Source of the DNA: Russula earlei
Taxonomy: Eukaryota; Basidiomycota; Agaricomycetes; Russulales; Russulaceae
Length of the DNA stretch: 26,745 nt
Assembly (NCBI GenBank): GCA_025769875.1
Contig: JAGFNK010000667.1
Span: forward strand, 1 to 26,745
Direction of reading: 5' to 3'
Below, in pieces: positions 1 through 8,882 of the stretch. The notes beneath the pieces are model-generated. The model worked only from the letters and a program-made list of their open reading frames with translations. It had not been told where the DNA came from and made no database searches. The translations under genes were made by a program, and so were the position numbers. Position 1 is the stretch's first letter, and every line of letters starts with the position of its first letter.

Positions 1-25
1 TTGATCTCTACTTGATCCGGCTATA

Positions 26-243
26 CAGTGACCCAAAAAAACCATTCAAATGTTTTGTACATTTTCATTGTATTGACCATATCTAGAGAACCACTGCAGC
101 TAATAATATGTAACTAGGTTTGTTTTCAAGCTCTACATCATAGCTTTGTAATGGTATACTTTATACAGCATAAGCATAATTATTTAGGAATATATAAGGT
201 ATGTTTGCTGGTGTACCCATTTGAACAGTTTTTTGGCCTTGGT
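26..243 (+). repeat. Left terminal inverted repeat of Tc1 copy 1
   Basis: The repeat pairs with 1430-1647 with scattered mismatches. It contains a second, inward copy of the terminal motif in inverted orientation: CATTTGAACAGTTTTTTGG at 218-236 is the complement of the CCAAAAAACTGTTCAAATG end motif seen intact in copy 2. Each arm is therefore bounded by the same motif facing both ways. Confidence 0.88.
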
Positions 244-387
244 AAGTGAATTCATTATTTCTCAGATTAAGATTCATATTCTTTCCCCAGAGGGCTAAAA
301 TCAAACATGGAGGTCATGTGACCTATAATAAACTCAAACCATGTGCAAATAAGCCAAAACAGCTGCTTCTTCTTCACCAACAACATC

Positions 388-1405
388 ATGAAGTCTCTTC
401 TTCCTCATGAAGTCAACTACATCATCTCCCTTCTCCAGGCCAACCATTCAGTTCATAACATTGCCAAGGCAGCACACAGAAGCATTGGTTCAATCACCAA
501 CATTCACCAGAAATACCTTCCTGACCTTCCAAGTCCTCTGGAGGTTGTCCTTCCAAGCTCTCTAACCTTGACATCCGCTTTGGCCACACGCCTCTTAGCT
601 CTGGAGAAGCAGATACTGCTCCTCAGGTTGCTAGAAGGTTGGAGGTCATCAAAGAGTCCCACTATCTCCAATCAGACCATTCCAAAACTACCTTAACAAG
701 GCAGGCTTGAAGGCAGTTACAAAGAAGAAGAGGGCCTTACCTAAACCAAGTCACTATAGGGCCAGAAAGGACTTTGCAGAAAAGTACCTATACTGGACTG
801 TGGAGGACTGGAAGAGGGTAATTTGGTCAGATGAGACCAAAATCAATTGTATGGGCTCAGATGGCAAGAAATGGGCTTGGAAAAAAAGAGGAGAGCACCT
901 TTCTGAATGCCTTGTTCAGCCAACAGTCAAACATGGAGGAGGTTCCTTGATGTTGTGAGGCTGCATGTCTTGGGAAGGAGTTGGGCATGTGGCAAAGATT
1001 GATGGAAAGATGGATGCTGAACTTTATTGCAGCATTTTGGAGGATGAACTACTTGCATCTATCAAGTATTTCAAGAAGGAATGCAAAGATACCCTCTTTC
1101 AACAGGACAATGCCTCTATCCACAAGAGCAGGCTTGCCACATCTTGGTTCCAAGACCACAGAATTCAGGTCATGGACTGGCCAGCTCAATCACCAGACCT
1201 CAATCCTATTGAGCATCTTTGGGCTCATCTCAAAAAGAAGCTTGCAGCTTATCCAACACCCCCTAAGGGAATCAATGAACTTTGGGAGTGCACACAGATG
1301 GAATGGGAGGCCATTGATCAAACTGTTGTGCAGAATTTGATAGAAAGTATGCCTAGGAGGGTGGAAGAGGTGTTCAAAGCAAATGGAGGATACACAAACT
1401 ACTAA
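388..1405 (+). pseudogene. Tc1-type DDE transposase, copy 1, frameshifted
   Basis: This encoded the transposase that cuts and pastes the element. The likely start is the ATG at 388, followed by a helix-turn-helix DNA-binding region. The catalytic domain shows D in WSDETK, D in FQQDNASIHK and E in LNPIEHLW, with 34 residues between the second D and the E, the DD34E pattern of Tc1. Three 1-nt indels relative to copy 2 break the N-terminal half, near 529, 658 and 686. An in-frame TGA at 956-958 replaces the Trp that Tc1 proteins have before GC(M/F)SW. The final 146 codons (965-1405) are open. I infer the protein is inactive. The TGA is shared with copy 2, so it predates the split of the two copies. 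Confidence 0.93.
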
Positions 1406-1429
1406 TTTTTGGCATATACCCTATTTAGA

Positions 1430-1647
1430 TACCAAGGCAAAAAAACTGTTCAAATGGATACACTGGAAGAAATACCTTATATCTTCTTACATAATTATGT
1501 TCATAGTATATATAGTATTTCATTACAAAGCTATGATGTAGAGCTTTAAAACAAGCCCACTAACATGTTATCAGCTGCAGTGGTTCTCTAGATATGGTTA
1601 ATACAATGAAAATGTACAAAACATTTGATCGTTTTTTTGGGTCACTG
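1430..1647 (-). repeat. Right terminal inverted repeat of Tc1 copy 1
   Basis: This is the inverted partner of 26-243. The inner motif CAAAAAAACTGTTCAAATG is at 1438-1456. The outer motif near 1622-1642 is altered (ATCGTTTT in place of AACAGTTT). The inner part of this arm is almost identical to the matching arm of copy 2. Confidence 0.88.
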
Positions 1648-1649
1648 TA

Positions 1650-4048
1650 ATTGCTCCGCTGGTCTAGATTGGCAATTCAACAAGGAATTGAGCATAGATT
1701 GACAATGCCAGGGTCACCACAGCAGAATGGCATAGCAGAGAGATAAAACTGAACCCTCAAAGACAAGATGTGCGCTATGCTACATGGCACCGGTCTTACT
1801 CTGGGGTTCTGGGAGCTTGCTATTGATGCAGCAGTCCATATCTACAATCACACTCCTACACATGTTCTCTGTTGGAACACACCTCACTCAGTCTGGACGG
1901 ATGGACAAGTTCCGGATGTTTCCTATTTCCGCATCTTTGGATGTAAGGCGTATGTACACATGCCTGCTAACAAACGGAAGAAGCTCAATCCAAGATCGGT
2001 CGAGATGATTTTTGTTGGGTATGAGTCTGGATCTAAGGGTTACTGACTCTGGAATCAATCCACCCAAAAGCTGTTCTTATCGCGCGATGTCACTTTTGAT
2101 GAGCACATACTGCCTGCTAGAGGAGAACTTACTGACATTCCTCCTCCTGCACAACCCTTGGTCTTCATGGGACCAGTTTCTTTCACTGCCCCACTTCCAC
2201 ACGAACCGGATGGCTGTGGACTTAGTCCTGCGCCTCTGGAAACCCCACTAGATCCCAATACACCTAATTCACTTTACCTTACCCCTCCCACTCAGCCTGT
2301 TCCACACACTCCACCATGCCGTGTTCAGCCTGTGCGCCAAGTCCGCTTGCGCCAGCCTCACTCAGCATTGCTGGGACCATTCTTTGGTCCACCGCGTCTG
2401 CCCTCACCTAGGTGTCTTTGGCCTAATCCACATCCTAATCCTAGATTTCTCACTTCTAATGCAAATGCAGGGGGGTGCCTATTGCATACGGCACTATTAG
2501 CAATGGCAGAGGCGATCACTCTGGCTACATTTCGGGAAGCGATGTCCTCAGACTCTGCTGATCAATGGAGAGCCATGTGTCAATATGAAATTGATGCACT
2601 CGCTAAGAATGGTACCTGGGAACTTGTAGATCTGCCGCCAGGCCGTAAGGCCATGCGATCTTGATGAGTGTTTGCATGCAAATCTGATGGTAGATTTCAC
2701 GCGTGTTTAGTTGCAAAGGGGTTCACCCAAGTGGAGGGGATTGATTATGATGAAACTTTCTCACCAGTTGCCAGATTTGAGTCTTTGAGACTGCTCCTAG
2801 CGTTGGCTGCACTAGAGGATTGGGAGATACATCAAATGGATGTCAAGTTGGCGTTCCTTAATGGCACACTAGAGGAAGATCTACATGGAGCAACCACAAG
2901 GTTTCATCACTCTGGACCAAAAAGACAAAGTCTGTCAGTTAAAGAAGGCTCTCTATGGCCTCAAACAAGCCTTGCGCACATGGAACTTGCAGTTTCATGG
3001 AGTTCTCACTGGACTTGGCTTCACACACACGCACTCAGATTCTGGGGTTTATCATCGCCAAGATGCGGGGGGAACCATAATCATTATCCTCTATGCCGAT
3101 GATGTCACCATCTTAGGCGATTCACTCTCACTGATTGCAGACATTAATAATTCATTGTCCATGCACTATGAAATGACTGATCTAGGCAAGATCAACTCCT
3201 ATCTTGGGATTCAGGTTACGTGTGATCGCTCGGCTAAGTATCTAGACATTGATCAATCTAGGTACATCTCGGAGATCATCAATCGCTTTGGGATGGCGGA
3301 TTCCAATCCGGTCTGCACTCTGCTGCCCTCTGGGGCAGATGTCCACTTAGTCAAGCACTCTGGGGAGGCAACACCTGATGAAATAAAGTATTTTCAATGC
3401 ATAATTGGCAGTCTTCTCTATGTGCACATTGGGACACGACCAGATATATCATTTGCAGTCTCTCGACTCACCCAATACTCATCCAATCCCTCATTGCATC
3501 ATCTACGCCTTGCCAAATATGTACTATCTTATCTTAACAGCACTTCAGATCTAAAGCTGCATTATGATGGCACGCGTGATACTGGATTACACGGGTACTC
3601 TGACTCTAGCCTTGGAGACAATGCAGATGACTACTGTTCCACCTCAGGCTATGTCTTACTACTTTCCAGTGCTGCAATCTCCTGGACCTTGCACAAACAG
3701 AAGACTGTTGCCCAAAGTACCACTCAAGCTGAATATATGGCCTTAGCCGACGCAGATAATCAAGCCACATGGTATTGGAGCTTCTTCTCCGAGATTGGCT
3801 ATCAGATCTCTGATCCAATTCCACTTCATGGTGATAACAAAGGCGCTGTCGACCTTGCGCTCAACCCAGTCACCGGAAGACAGTCGAAGCATATCCCTAT
3901 CAAGCATCATGCCATCCACCAATACATTGAGGATGGACTGATCACACTTATCTGTCCTCCCACAGGAGAGATGCTTGCAGATGGTCTCACCAAGCCACAT
4001 GCTCACGTGCTGCTCTGGACCTTCGTCGATGGGTTGGGTCTAAATTGA
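1650..4048 (+). pseudogene. Ty1/copia Pol polyprotein, 3' part (integrase, RT, RNase H)
   Basis: The reading order is copia-like. Integrase comes first, with PGSPQQNG near 1710-1735 and the FGCKAYVH segment near 1936. A Pro-rich linker (about 2150-2450) follows. The reverse transcriptase has [20 protein letters not shown] and a YADDVTILG active-site block near 3090. RNase H ends with KHIPIKHHAI and MLADGLTKPHA, stopping at 4048. Breaks: stops at 1744-1746, 1750-1752, 2044-2046 and 2662-2667, and one frameshift near 2885 after EEDL. Gag, protease and the 5' LTR are not in the window. Several stops fall where copia proteins have Arg or Trp, which fits C-to-T or G-to-A decay. No intact product is expected. 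Confidence 0.95.
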
Positions 4049-4073
4049 TCTAATCTACCGACTGTCTTAATCA

Positions 4074-4081
4074 CGGGGGGA
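4074..4081 (+). other. Polypurine tract of the Ty1/copia element
   Basis: CGGGGGGA lies directly before the TGTTGAGATC start of the LTR. This is the position of the plus-strand DNA primer in LTR retrotransposons. Confidence 0.8.
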
Positions 4082-4455
4082 TGTTGAGATCTGCACTGCT
4101 CAGAGTCTCAGGTGCATTGTGATATGATCACAACTTGGATGCGTTGATGCGTGGGATCACCCAGACTGGGCATCACCGGCTCAGCTCATATGCTGCAGCA
4201 CATGTTAGTTACACTGATAGAGTGATTTAGGACCATCGGTAGCTACTTACAACTGATCCTCAGACTTACTTAGTGATCTGTGATGGTAGTTAACTGTACT
4301 GCATCCAGTGGCGGTCTCAGGTACTTAAGAACACCACAAAGTACGCAGATCACTTCAGTTTTGTGTCAACCAAACTGAACTATTGTCTGATAGATCAGCC
4401 TGTGATCTTATCATCTGCTGCTATCTAATCACACACACTGCACCTATCTTCAACA
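4082..4455 (+). repeat. 3' LTR of the Ty1/copia element
   Basis: The LTR is 374 bp, starts TGTTGAGAT and ends ATCTTCAACA, so the ends are a TGTTGA/TCAACA inverted pair. It follows the polypurine tract and the RNase H stop by 33 bp. The base run after it (TACTC) should be the target duplication, but the 5' partner is outside the window. Confidence 0.88.
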
Positions 4456-4549
4456 TACTCTGCTATGGCTGGACGACCTGAGGCATAAAAAGGTCATTAC
4501 TCCCAACCAACATTCCCTATCATTCTTCCCCTCCCAACTACGTCCCAAC
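4456..4549 (+). promoter_or_regulatory. Leader before the gag-like ORF
   Basis: This short stretch separates the copia LTR from the gag-like start codon. It contains an AT-rich TATA-like run, GCATAAAAAGG, near 4481-4491, followed by a pyrimidine-rich leader. No 5' LTR or clear primer binding site is recognisable, so the 5' end of the gag-only element is undefined; the copia insertion may have removed it. Confidence 0.4.
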
Positions 4550-5803
4550 ATGTCTTCAACACTAAAATTGCCCACTGCCTCTTCAATCACCCTTGTCCCC
4601 ACTCCTCCATGCTCTCCAAGCCTCATCCCTTTACCTATCTCTCGAGAACTATCTCCATCCACAGCTGCAACTATTAACGCTCAACTTCTAGTGAGACATG
4701 CTGCACGACATGCAGCAATGATAGTGCAGGCTCAAGAACTCTGGCACAAAGAAACTCTACCCACCATATTGCAAGCCTTTGGCAACCACTCCCTGACTAG
4801 GGGAACTGACTCTCCCATAGCTCGTGGCCCATCTTACCACATACAGTCCCCTTCCCCTGACCCTATACCTATTCCCCCTCGACTCAATGCACCCATCCCT
4901 CAACAACCAATAAACCTCACCCCCCTCAACGAGAACTTTGTCCCAGTAACACAACCCAACAACGACACTCCTCCTGCCTATGAAGCGCCTATAGCTCCTG
5001 GAACGGATACCCTAGCTGAACTACGAGAACTAGGAAACGGCTGGATGGAAGGGAACTTAGGGCTCGATATCTTGATTCCAGACCCAGGTAATGAAGATGA
5101 CACCATACCCCCATGATTCGTCCTACCTGACCTAACTTATGGATTCCCATCAGTCATAGCGACATATGGTCCCAGTTGCCCCACTCATTGAATCTCAATC
5201 CAAGCTCATGCTGATCCTTACCCCTGTCCTCTCCTCACGACAAAAGATGCCTTCCTATTTCAAGAGGGACTCAAACATACTAAAGCCATGAACAAGGCTC
5301 TCACCTTTGAAGAGGATTTGTCTCTCAAAGCCAAAGTTCTTCAATACCAATTCACCATCAAAAAAGCACAACAAATGGCTAAGCAACTCGTCATGGCTAG
5401 AGGATGTTACCATGACATGCTATGGGAGATATGAGACAGTGAAGTCAAATTGGTGAAGGCCAATGCTAAAGCCTGACTCGAACCAAGAATCCTCTTCCAA
5501 TCAATGCCACAGCTAACCAAACAGGAGCATAAAGATGCCAAGGAAGCAATTATGGACCCATGGTACCAGTTCTCCCCCCGCATCGCTGATAAATGTTCCT
5601 GGTGTCTTGACGGCAGACATGACACCATCGACTGCCCCAAAATTACCACTTGTGTCCTCTGTAATCACCACAGACATAAAGCAGATCGTTGCAGAACTCC
5701 ACACTGACGATGCAAGGCACACAAAATATGTCGAGTTCCCTGAGATCAGCTTCACTATCATACTCACCGCTGTGTTTCCAACATTTACCCCTATGTAGGT
5801 TAG
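4550..5803 (+). pseudogene. Gag-like protein with two CCHC zinc knuckles, TGA-riddled
   Basis: Read in one frame from the ATG at 4550 to a TAG at 5801-5803, this gives a 417-codon protein with no frameshift. The N-terminal half is Pro/Ser/Thr-rich. A charged helical region (about 5280-5500) follows. Two perfect CX2CX4HX4C zinc knuckles lie near 5594-5635 and 5651-5692 (CSWCLDGRHDTIDC and CVLCNHHRHKADRC). Such knuckles bind RNA in retroelement Gag proteins. Six internal stops occur at 5114, 5189, 5432, 5474, 5705 and 5741, and all are TGA. I read this as CGA-to-TGA (or TGG-to-TGA) decay of a Gag. The first 188 codons are open and could still be translated as a truncated product. Confidence 0.82.
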
Positions 5804-5810
5804 ACCTTAA

Positions 5811-5820
5811 CAAGGGGGGT
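5811..5820 (+). other. Polypurine tract of the gag-only element
   Basis: CAAGGGGGGT sits just before TGTCAC, the start of the LTR, as expected for the plus-strand primer. Confidence 0.75.
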
Positions 5821-5822
5821 AA

Positions 5823-6312
5823 TGTCACAAGAACTGGTACATCGGACCAGACCGGCAACAGGACAAGCCTACCCAGACACGACTCATGTTTTCTACATGT
5901 TCTCATGACTCACTCGCCTCGCATGTACCATACGTTTCCTGCATGTTCTAGTATGATTGCCTCACTGCTGCCTCATGAGTACTATTTGATATAGCATTCT
6001 GCATGTATATAAGGCTGCTGACTGACGAGGACAAGCCTCAAGCTTGTTCTCCTGTGAATATCACTGGATTCTTGCTTCGGAACTTGTAGGCTTGCAAGCA
6101 ATCAAGCAATTGTTACGGAAAACTTCCCATCTCTCTAAGTCTTCAAATGCAAAGGCTTATCACTTGTCTTTCCTCTCCACGGTACACAATTGCCTTGGTG
6201 TTGTCATCACCGAGATCCCTGAATCTTGCGAGAACCTTTCGTTCTTGCTTGACTCAGTGCACATCTCGCACACGAATTGATTTGTCAGCAACACCACCCC
6301 CAGTCGGTAACA
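5823..6312 (+). repeat. 3' LTR of the gag-only element
   Basis: The LTR is 490 bp, starts TGTCAC and ends GGTAACA, giving nearly inverted ends. A TATA box (TATATAA) at 6006-6012 lies about two fifths of the way in, where U3 meets R in LTRs. The right boundary rests only on the TG..CA ends, because the matching 5' LTR and target duplication cannot be seen. Confidence 0.72.
6006..6012 (+). promoter_or_regulatory. TATA box in the gag-element LTR
   Basis: TATATAA in the context GCATGTATATAAGGCTGC. It resembles the GTATATAAGC core of the LTRs at 18365 and 26074. Confidence 0.6.
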
Positions 6313-6362
6313 ATTTGCCTGACCATAAAATCATGTTAAGATATTTTGTACCTCTTCATTAC

Positions 6363-7028
6363 TTATTTCTGTGGCATTGCTAGGATCCTCTGATCCATAC
6401 TCAGCAGAAGAAGTGGTGAAGTCAGATCATCTGCATCAGTATTGGCATCATCCATGATGGCTTGCTTGTGCTTTGCAGGGGCCTTGTGTTTGTGAGACTG
6501 CACAGGGTGCTGGTGGGACAATTGAACAGGATTCTCAAATTTGTCAAGCTTCTCCACAGCAATAGCTGTGGCTAATTGTGTACCTGCATTGGATCAGACT
6601 GGACAAGAACATTGACCTGGAAAGATGAGTAAGTACTTTGTGGAAGCACTCAAATTATGTTGAACAAACTACTTACTACCTTGTTGCATGTGAGAACCTG
6701 GTCAAATAGGTTGGGAATCATCTGCTTCATTGAACCAGATGATTTTGGATGCATCAAGCAGTTGACCATCTGGTCCTTGGGCAGGCTTATCTGTCATGGC
6801 AAGTCCTGTTTGTTGAGGACTGGGATTGAAAAGAGGGGATGGCAGCATGACCACAAACAATGGGTATCCCTCAATGGTCTTGGTGGGGGCCCTGGCAACA
6901 ACAAGTTTGAGTTTTGGTGGCTCAATGAAAAAATAAAGTTTATTCAGATATTCCCATAAAAAATGCCATCTAATGCCATTGACGGCTGTTTTTTGATGGA
7001 TTGGATGGGTGTGGTCCCACTCTATCAT
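6363..7028 (-). pseudogene. Unknown spliced gene, decayed
   Basis: I do not recognise this family. On the minus strand an exon from about 7028 to 6680 reads into an intron at 6617-6679 (63 bp, GTAGTAAG..CCAG). Exon 2 (6616-6363) continues in the same frame to a TAA at 6363-6365. The first exon has an aromatic block (WHFLWEYLNKLYFFIEPPK), then KTIEGYPLFVVMLPS and a Gly/Asp-rich stretch. Exon 2 holds a His/Lys-rich run and an acidic Asp-rich end. Two in-frame TGA codons (6702-6704, 6594-6596) stand where Arg or Trp would fit. Frame continuity across the intron is strong evidence of past coding. Its 5' end is lost next to the Tc1 insertion at 7134. Confidence 0.6.
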
Positions 7029-7133
7029 TGAGATGGACAGGTGGGTGGGGTGAGCTCAAACGGCACAGGTATGGTACCTGTACTACAGATACATCCATCC
7101 CATGATGGACAGGCATGGTGTGCAGCCCTAGTA

Positions 7134-8750
7134 CAGTGACCCAAAAAACTGTTCAAATGTTTTGTACATTTTCATTGTATTAACCATATCTAGAGAACCA
7201 CTGCAGCTGATAACATGTTAGTGGGCTTGTTTTAAAGCTCTACATCATAGCTTTGTAATGAAATACTATATATACTATGAACATAATTATGTAAGAAGAT
7301 ATAAGGTATTTCTTCCAGTGTATCCATTTGAACAGTTTTTTTGCCTTGGTATCTAAATAGGGTATATGCCAAAAATTAGTAGTTTGTGTATCCTCCATTT
7401 GCTTTGAACACCTCTTCCACCCTCCTAGGCATACTTTCTATCAAATTCTGCACAACAGTTTGATCAATGGCCTCCCATTCCATCTGTGTGCACTCCCAAA
7501 GTTCATTGATTCCCTTAGGGGGTGTTGGATAAGCTGCAAGCTTCTTTTTGAGATGAGCCCAAAGATGCTCAATAGGATTGAGGTCTGGTGATTGAGCTGG
7601 CCAGTCCATGACCTGAATTCTGTGGTCTTGGAACCAAGATGTGGCAAGCCTGCTCTTGTGGATAGAGGCATTGTCCTGTTGAAAGAGGGTATCTTTGCAT
7701 TCCTTCTTGAAATACTTGATAGATGCAAGTAGTTCATCCTCCAAAATGCTGCAATAAAGTTCAGCATCCATCTTTCCATCAATCTTTGCCACATGCCCAA
7801 CTCCTTCCCAAGACATGCAGCCTCACAACATCAAGGAACCTCCTCCATGTTTGACTGTTGGCTGAACAAGGCATTCAGAAAGGTGCTCTCCTCTTTTTTT
7901 CCAAGCCCATTTCTTGCCATCTGAGCCCATACAATTGATTTTGGTCTCATCTGACCAAATTACCCTCTTCCAGTCCTCCACAGTCCAGTATAGGTACTTT
8001 TCTGCAAAGTCCTTTCTGGCCCTATAGTGACTTGGTTTAAGGTAAGGCCTCTTCTTCTTTGTAACTGCCTTCAAGCCTGCCTTGTTAAGGTAGTTTTGAA
8101 TGGTCTGATTGGAGATAGTGGACTCTTTGATGACCTCCAACCTTCTAGCAACCTGAGGAGCAGTATCTGCTTCTCCAGAGCTAAGAAGGCATGTGGCAAA
8201 GTGGATGTCAAGGTTAGAGAGCTTGGAAGGATGACCTCCAGAGGACTTTGGAAGGTCAGGAAGGTATCAGCTAATGTTGGTGATTGAACCAATGCTTCTG
8301 TGTGCTGCCTTGGCAATGTTACAAACTGAATGGTTGGCCTAGAGAAGGGAGATGATGTAGTTGACTTCATGAGGATGAAGAGACTTCATGATGTTGTTGG
8401 TGAAGAAGAAGCAGCTGTTTTGGCTTATTTGCACATGGTTTGATTTTATTATAGGTCACATGACCTCCATGTTCAATTTTAGCCCTCTGGGGAAAGAATA
8501 TGAATCTCAATTTGAGAAATAATGAATTCACTAACCAAGGCCAAAAAACTGTTCAAATGGGTACACCAGCAAACATACCTTATATCTTCCTAAATAGTTA
8601 TGCTTATGCTGTATAAAGTATACCATTACAAAGCTATGATGTAGAGCTTGAAAACAAACCTAGTTACATATTATTAGCTGCAGTGGTTCTCTAGATATGG
8701 TTAATACAATGAAAATGTACAAAACATTTGAACAGTTTTTTGGGTCACTG
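7134..8750 (-). mobile_element. Tc1/mariner transposon, copy 2
   Basis: The element is 1617 bp, inverted relative to copy 1, and flanked by TA at 7132-7133 and 8751-8752. Both ends are intact and symmetrical (CAGTGACCCAAAAAACTGTT and its complement). Arms run 7134 to about 7351 and about 8533 to 8750, each with the inner inverted motif (7325-7349, 8535-8559). It lies 130 bp downstream of the nuclease-like gene and cuts off the 5' end of the decayed gene at 6363-7028. The intact ends suggest it could still be moved by a transposase supplied in trans. Confidence 0.97.
7376..8389 (-). pseudogene. Tc1-type DDE transposase, copy 2, nonsense mutations
   Basis: The start matching copy 1 is the ATG at 8389. 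Unlike copy 1, the reading frame has no indel, but stop codons interrupt it: a TAG in place of the Gln codon CAG near the 17th codon, a TGA near codon 48, and the TGA near 7823 that copy 1 shares at the conserved Trp. The catalytic half (7376-7816) is open and its 146 residues are identical to copy 1, including both Asp and the Glu of the DD34E triad. The long open stretch 7823-8140 supplies the end of the DNA-binding region and the first catalytic Asp. A single full-length product is not expected. Confidence 0.93.
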
Positions 8751-8882
8751 TACCTGCAGCAACCCTTGGCCATTACTCATGCAGGTTTCAATACCCTTGA
8801 CAATCACTTGTAGTGTTTCATGACAAACAGGCTATTGTTCCAGATCTGTATGCACACAAGTCATTGTATACAGTACTATTAA

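Larger units (their letters stand above)
26..1647 (+). mobile_element. Tc1/mariner transposon, copy 1 (decayed)
   Basis: The element runs from CAGTGACCC at 26 to GGGTCACTG at 1647 and is flanked by TA at 24-25 and 1648-1649, the target duplication expected of Tc1/mariner. Terminal inverted repeats of about 218 bp (26-243 and 1430-1647) enclose one transposase gene. It is 1622 bp long, the usual size for this superfamily. A second copy lies inverted at 7134-8750. Here both outermost repeats carry substitutions relative to copy 2, for example near 38-45 and 1628-1633, so this copy is probably no longer mobile. The sequence on its right is Ty1/copia integrase, so it sits at or in the edge of that older element. 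Confidence 0.96.
4550..6312 (+). mobile_element. Gag-only LTR element (TR-GAG-like), 5' end missing
   Basis: A single gag-like reading frame (4550-5803) is followed within 7 bp by a G-rich polypurine tract (5811-5820) and then an LTR (5823-6312). No protease, reverse transcriptase, RNase H or integrase lies between gag and the tract. That is the layout of terminal-repeat elements that keep only a GAG domain and depend on another element for copying. A deletion derivative of a full element would look the same. The 5' LTR is not seen. Confidence 0.7.

Noticed and set aside
981..1340. 119-aa frame overlapping the Tc1 catalytic domain (also 7441-7800)
   Set aside because: It is a shadow frame; its identity in both copies only reflects identical DNA.
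5114..5743. Reassigned or recoded TGA in the gag frame
   Set aside because: Nuclear fungal genes use TGA as stop, no recoding signal is seen, and other remnants also have TAA, TAG and frameshifts. Decay is simpler.
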